Below are positions 11,858-12,252 of a DNA stretch of 12,252 bases, one piece after another. The notes beneath the pieces are model-generated. The model was given only the letters and a program-made list of their open reading frames with translations. It searched no databases and had not been told where the DNA came from. Source of the DNA: DASVXQ01 sp046727955 (GTDB taxonomy: Bacteria; Actinomycetota; CALGFH01); the NCBI GenBank assembly GCA_046727955.1, contig JBKPDO010000260.1, forward strand, positions 1 to 12,252, written 5' to 3'. A program made the translations under genes and the position numbers. Within the stretch, counting starts at the first letter, position 1. Each line of letters begins with the position of its first letter.

Positions 11858-12252
11858 ATGGGCGAGCTGGCCACGATCGACCGCACTCCCCCACCGGCGG
11901 GGCCGGTGGCACAGCCGCCAGCCGCGTCCCTGCTCGCCGATCACGACGCCCCCCAGAGCTGGGCAGCTCCTCAACGACCCCAGTCCTCACCGGCGGGCTC
12001 CCGATTTGTGGATGCGACGCTGGCTCACTCACCGGGCGGTCGCTGGACCACACAGAACTCATTGCCGTCCGGATCGCGCATCGTGGTCCACGTCGTCGTC
12101 CCCGACTGCGTCACGTCGATCGTCCACAGCGTGGTCGCGCCCAGACCGATCAGGCGATCGACCTCTGCTGCCATGTCGGCCGTGGTGAGGTCCAGGTGCA
12201 CACGGCCAGGACCGCTCGGCGGCGTGGCGCCGTGCTGGAAGTTCAAGCGCGG
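11858..12252 (+). CDS. ORF with good ribosome site, unknown; real coding probably only to about 11960
   Basis: ATG 11858 follows AGGAGG (11 nt) and a second AGGA (6 nt). It opens MGELATIDRTPPPAGPVAQP and PAASLLADHDA, a Pro/Ala-rich beginning with GC-ending codons. From about 12025 the frame is antisense to the VOC gene and turns into Ser/Arg/Val-rich sequence, so the native gene was probably cut off after roughly 35 codons. The opening vaguely resembles N-termini of actinobacterial integrases, which would match the C-terminal recombinase remnant at 733-921, but that is a guess. No stop occurs before the window edge. Confidence 0.3.
   Translation, partial: MGELATIDRTPPPAGPVAQPPAASLLADHDAPQSWAAPQRPQSSPAGSRFVDATLAHSPGGRWTTQNSLPSGSRIVVHVVVPDCVTSIVHSVVAPRPIRRSTSAAMSAVVRSRCTRPGPLGGVAPCWKFKR
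12025..12252 (-). CDS. VOC / glyoxalase-like domain protein, C-terminal part
   Basis: The last 75 codons of a minus-strand gene are seen, open to the right window edge and ending at TGA 12027-12025. The sequence has GRVHLDLTTADMAAEVDRLI, GLGATTLWT and WTTMRDPDGNEFCVVQRPP. These are hallmarks of the Glyoxalase_6-like group of the vicinal oxygen chelate fold: a beta strand with His (VHLDL), the helix with EVDRL, and the closing MRDPDGNEFCVV with the usual Glu. Such proteins bind a metal or small ligand; many are of unknown substrate and some act in antibiotic resistance. An internal TTG at 12246 should not be taken as the start, because the family domain begins further upstream. Confidence 0.85.
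   Translation of the reverse strand, partial: PRLNFQHGATPPSGPGRVHLDLTTADMAAEVDRLIGLGATTLWTIDVTQSGTTTWTTMRDPDGNEFCVVQRPPGE

Noticed and set aside
1..12252. tRNA, rRNA, riboswitch or a known defence system
   Set aside because: No cloverleaf, rRNA-like sequence or recognisable aptamer was seen, and no helicase, nuclease, methylase, toxin-antitoxin pair or reverse transcriptase is encoded.

Overview
The window is very GC-rich DNA. Genes end most codons in G or C, use GTG starts freely, and have GGAGG-type ribosome sites. Together with the families present (WD40 propeller with DPARP linkers, DHFR-like reductase, pentapeptide membrane protein, IS630 and IS1380 elements), this suggests an actinomycete or another high-GC Gram-positive-like bacterium. 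Nothing fixes the species. The region is accessory DNA: small enzymes of general type separated by insertion sequences, IS ends, and gene fragments, several carrying frameshifts.

Layout. 1-129: start of an alpha/beta hydrolase running off the left edge (minus). 130-1131: gene-poor, with a small hydrophobic ORF, a perfect 12-bp inverted repeat, and a frameshifted C-terminal fragment that looks like a tyrosine recombinase. 1132-1980: complete alpha/beta hydrolase (plus). 2103-3415 (minus): DHFR/RibD-like reductase, then a small helix-turn-helix protein, then a small membrane-protein ORF. 3651-3837: cysteine-rich small ORF running into an IS630 end. 4024-5148: seven-bladed WD40 protein, followed by a terminator-like hairpin. 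5211-6445: IS630-family element with a twice-frameshifted transposase, inserted at a TA inside a short ORF. 6636-7378 (minus): membrane-anchored coiled-coil protein and a small upstream ORF. 7404-8357 (minus): zinc-independent MDR-type quinone oxidoreductase. 8382-10001: apparently intact IS1380-family element flanked by CTTAG repeats. 10420-11646: four-TM pentapeptide-repeat protein broken by two frameshifts. 11858 onward: small ORF with a good ribosome site. 12025-12252: partial VOC/glyoxalase-like protein (minus).

I see no coherent pathway or recognised defence system. The strongest unusual signals are two passenger arrangements. The WD40 gene plus the IS630 copy lie between inverted 63/64-bp IS630 ends (3838-6445). 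The oxidoreductase plus the IS1380 copy lie between a perfect 14-bp inverted pair of IS1380 ends, each next to CTTAG (7288-10001). The second recalls how ISEcp1, also IS1380 family, mobilises adjacent genes. Both could also be leftovers of earlier IS copies.
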